Below are positions 12,827 through 13,123 of a DNA stretch of 13,123 nucleotides, piece by piece. The notes beneath the pieces are model-generated. The model was given only the letters and a program-made list of their open reading frames with translations. It was not told where the DNA came from and did no database searches. Location: contig JAFGON010000102.1 in the NCBI GenBank assembly GCA_016926475.1, positions 1 to 13,123 on the forward strand, in the 5' to 3' direction. Within the stretch, counting starts at the first letter, position 1, and each line of letters starts with the position of its first letter. This DNA comes from a candidate division WOR-3 bacterium. GTDB taxonomy: Bacteria; SDB-A. Position numbers and translations under genes: made by a program.

Positions 12827-12891
12827 TAAGATAACTTTAACCTGCAAAGAATTGGGGTTTTAATATTGGTCAAAACTTAATTGCTTTACAA

Positions 12892-13123
12892 ATGAAAGAT
12901 TGTGCTTTCTGCAGAATAATTGAAAAAAACTTCCGAGCAGTTAAATCTACGAAGATGACCTTGTCGTCGCCATCATAGACATAAAGCAGGTCAACAGCGG
13001 TCACGATTTTATCATCAAAAGTATGATTTTTCGTCGCGAAGATGATAAACAGGGCTATGCGCAAAACAGGCATCCGTACTGAAGGGGTTAATTATTTTTT
13101 AGCCGACCTTCATGTTTTCCCAA
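12892..13123 (+). pseudogene. Decayed HIT-family (histidine triad) gene, runs off the right edge
   Basis: Pieces of a HIT nucleotide-hydrolase/transferase are readable in order but not in one frame. First, frame 1 from ATG 12892 gives MKDCAFCRIIEK. One base is then missing in the A7 run (12923-12929), after which frame 3 continues KLPSS, an in-frame TAA (12942-12944), then IYEDDLVVAIIDIKQVNSGH and DFIIK. A gap follows (about 18 codons absent against typical members) and frame 1 resumes at 13027 with FFVAKMINRAMRKTG, IRTEGVNYFLAD, then jumps to LHVFP. About 12 codons, including the first two histidines of the HxHxH triad and thus the catalytic one, are absent. At least four independent lesions argue for real decay and not sequencing error. 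No clear ribosome site precedes the ATG. Confidence 0.8.

Noticed and set aside
12557-12847. Minus-strand ORF of 96 codons
   Set aside because: Antisense to the His/Asp part of the peptidase-like gene, which shows conserved motifs on the plus strand.
12870-13073. Minus-strand ORF of 67 codons over the HIT remnant
   Set aside because: It is antisense to clearly recognisable HIT segments, has no family resemblance and no promoter or ribosome site that stands out.
1-13123. tRNA, rRNA, CRISPR arrays, insertion sequences, phage or toxin-antitoxin modules
   Set aside because: Looked for in intergenic stretches and proteins; no cloverleaf, spaced repeats, transposase, integrase or paired small toxin/antitoxin genes were recognised.

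Overview
The window looks like a piece of a bacterial chromosome, probably from an uncultivated Gram-negative lineage. The signs are two small outer-membrane-barrel-like proteins with signal peptides, a FlgD/type-IX-like C-terminal sorting or Ig domain at the left edge, a WD40-like (PD40) secreted protein, moderate-to-low GC, A/T-rich gaps and frequent TTG starts. FCB-like or WOR-3-like candidate phyla would fit, but this is inference from gene style and not a phylogenetic result. I see no tRNA, rRNA, CRISPR array, transposase, integrase or phage gene.

Layout. 1-159 is the 3' end of a secreted or surface protein, followed by a strong hairpin terminator and a second perfect hairpin. 429-1049 is a barrel-like protein. 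1127-1936 pairs a Blt/PaiA-like GNAT acetyltransferase with a DHCW-type cupin. 1997-2875 is an exported beta-propeller protein, and 2904-3701 is an APH-fold kinase-like protein whose HGD motif reads HGN. On the minus strand, 4247-4993 (SAM methyltransferase) and 3752-4234 (isoprenylcysteine-methyltransferase-like membrane protein) form a small operon. A divergent intergenic region leads into a plus-strand flavodoxin (5235-5720) translationally coupled to a small membrane protein (5720-6070). Next come a divergent methionyl-tRNA-synthetase-like protein (6206-8191) and a protein with two zinc ribbons (8215-9240). A minus-strand DUF3592-like membrane protein (9315-9737) sits under an extended -10 box so close to its ATG that it is predicted leaderless. 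A second SAM methyltransferase (9931-10569) overlaps the stop codon of a 21-codon upstream ORF. Then follow an unrecognised protein (10631-11335), a second barrel-like protein (11469-12032), and a papain/C39-like cysteine-peptidase-fold protein (12197-12826). The right edge holds a decayed HIT-family gene (12892-end).

How the genes fit together. Most of this is ordinary accessory and housekeeping content in short operons, not one large system. Real linkage by spacing is visible for GNAT-cupin, the two minus-strand methyltransferases, flavodoxin-membrane protein, and the MetRS-like/zinc-ribbon pair. The items most worth a second look are the MetRS-like enzyme with its degenerate KMSKS loop, altered zinc knuckle and internal insertion, next to an unknown zinc-ribbon protein; the uncharacterised Cys-His-Asp/Asn peptidase-like protein; the D-to-N kinase homologue; the HIT pseudogene with several independent lesions; and the leaderless promoter. 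I do not see convincing evidence for a wholly new multi-gene system.
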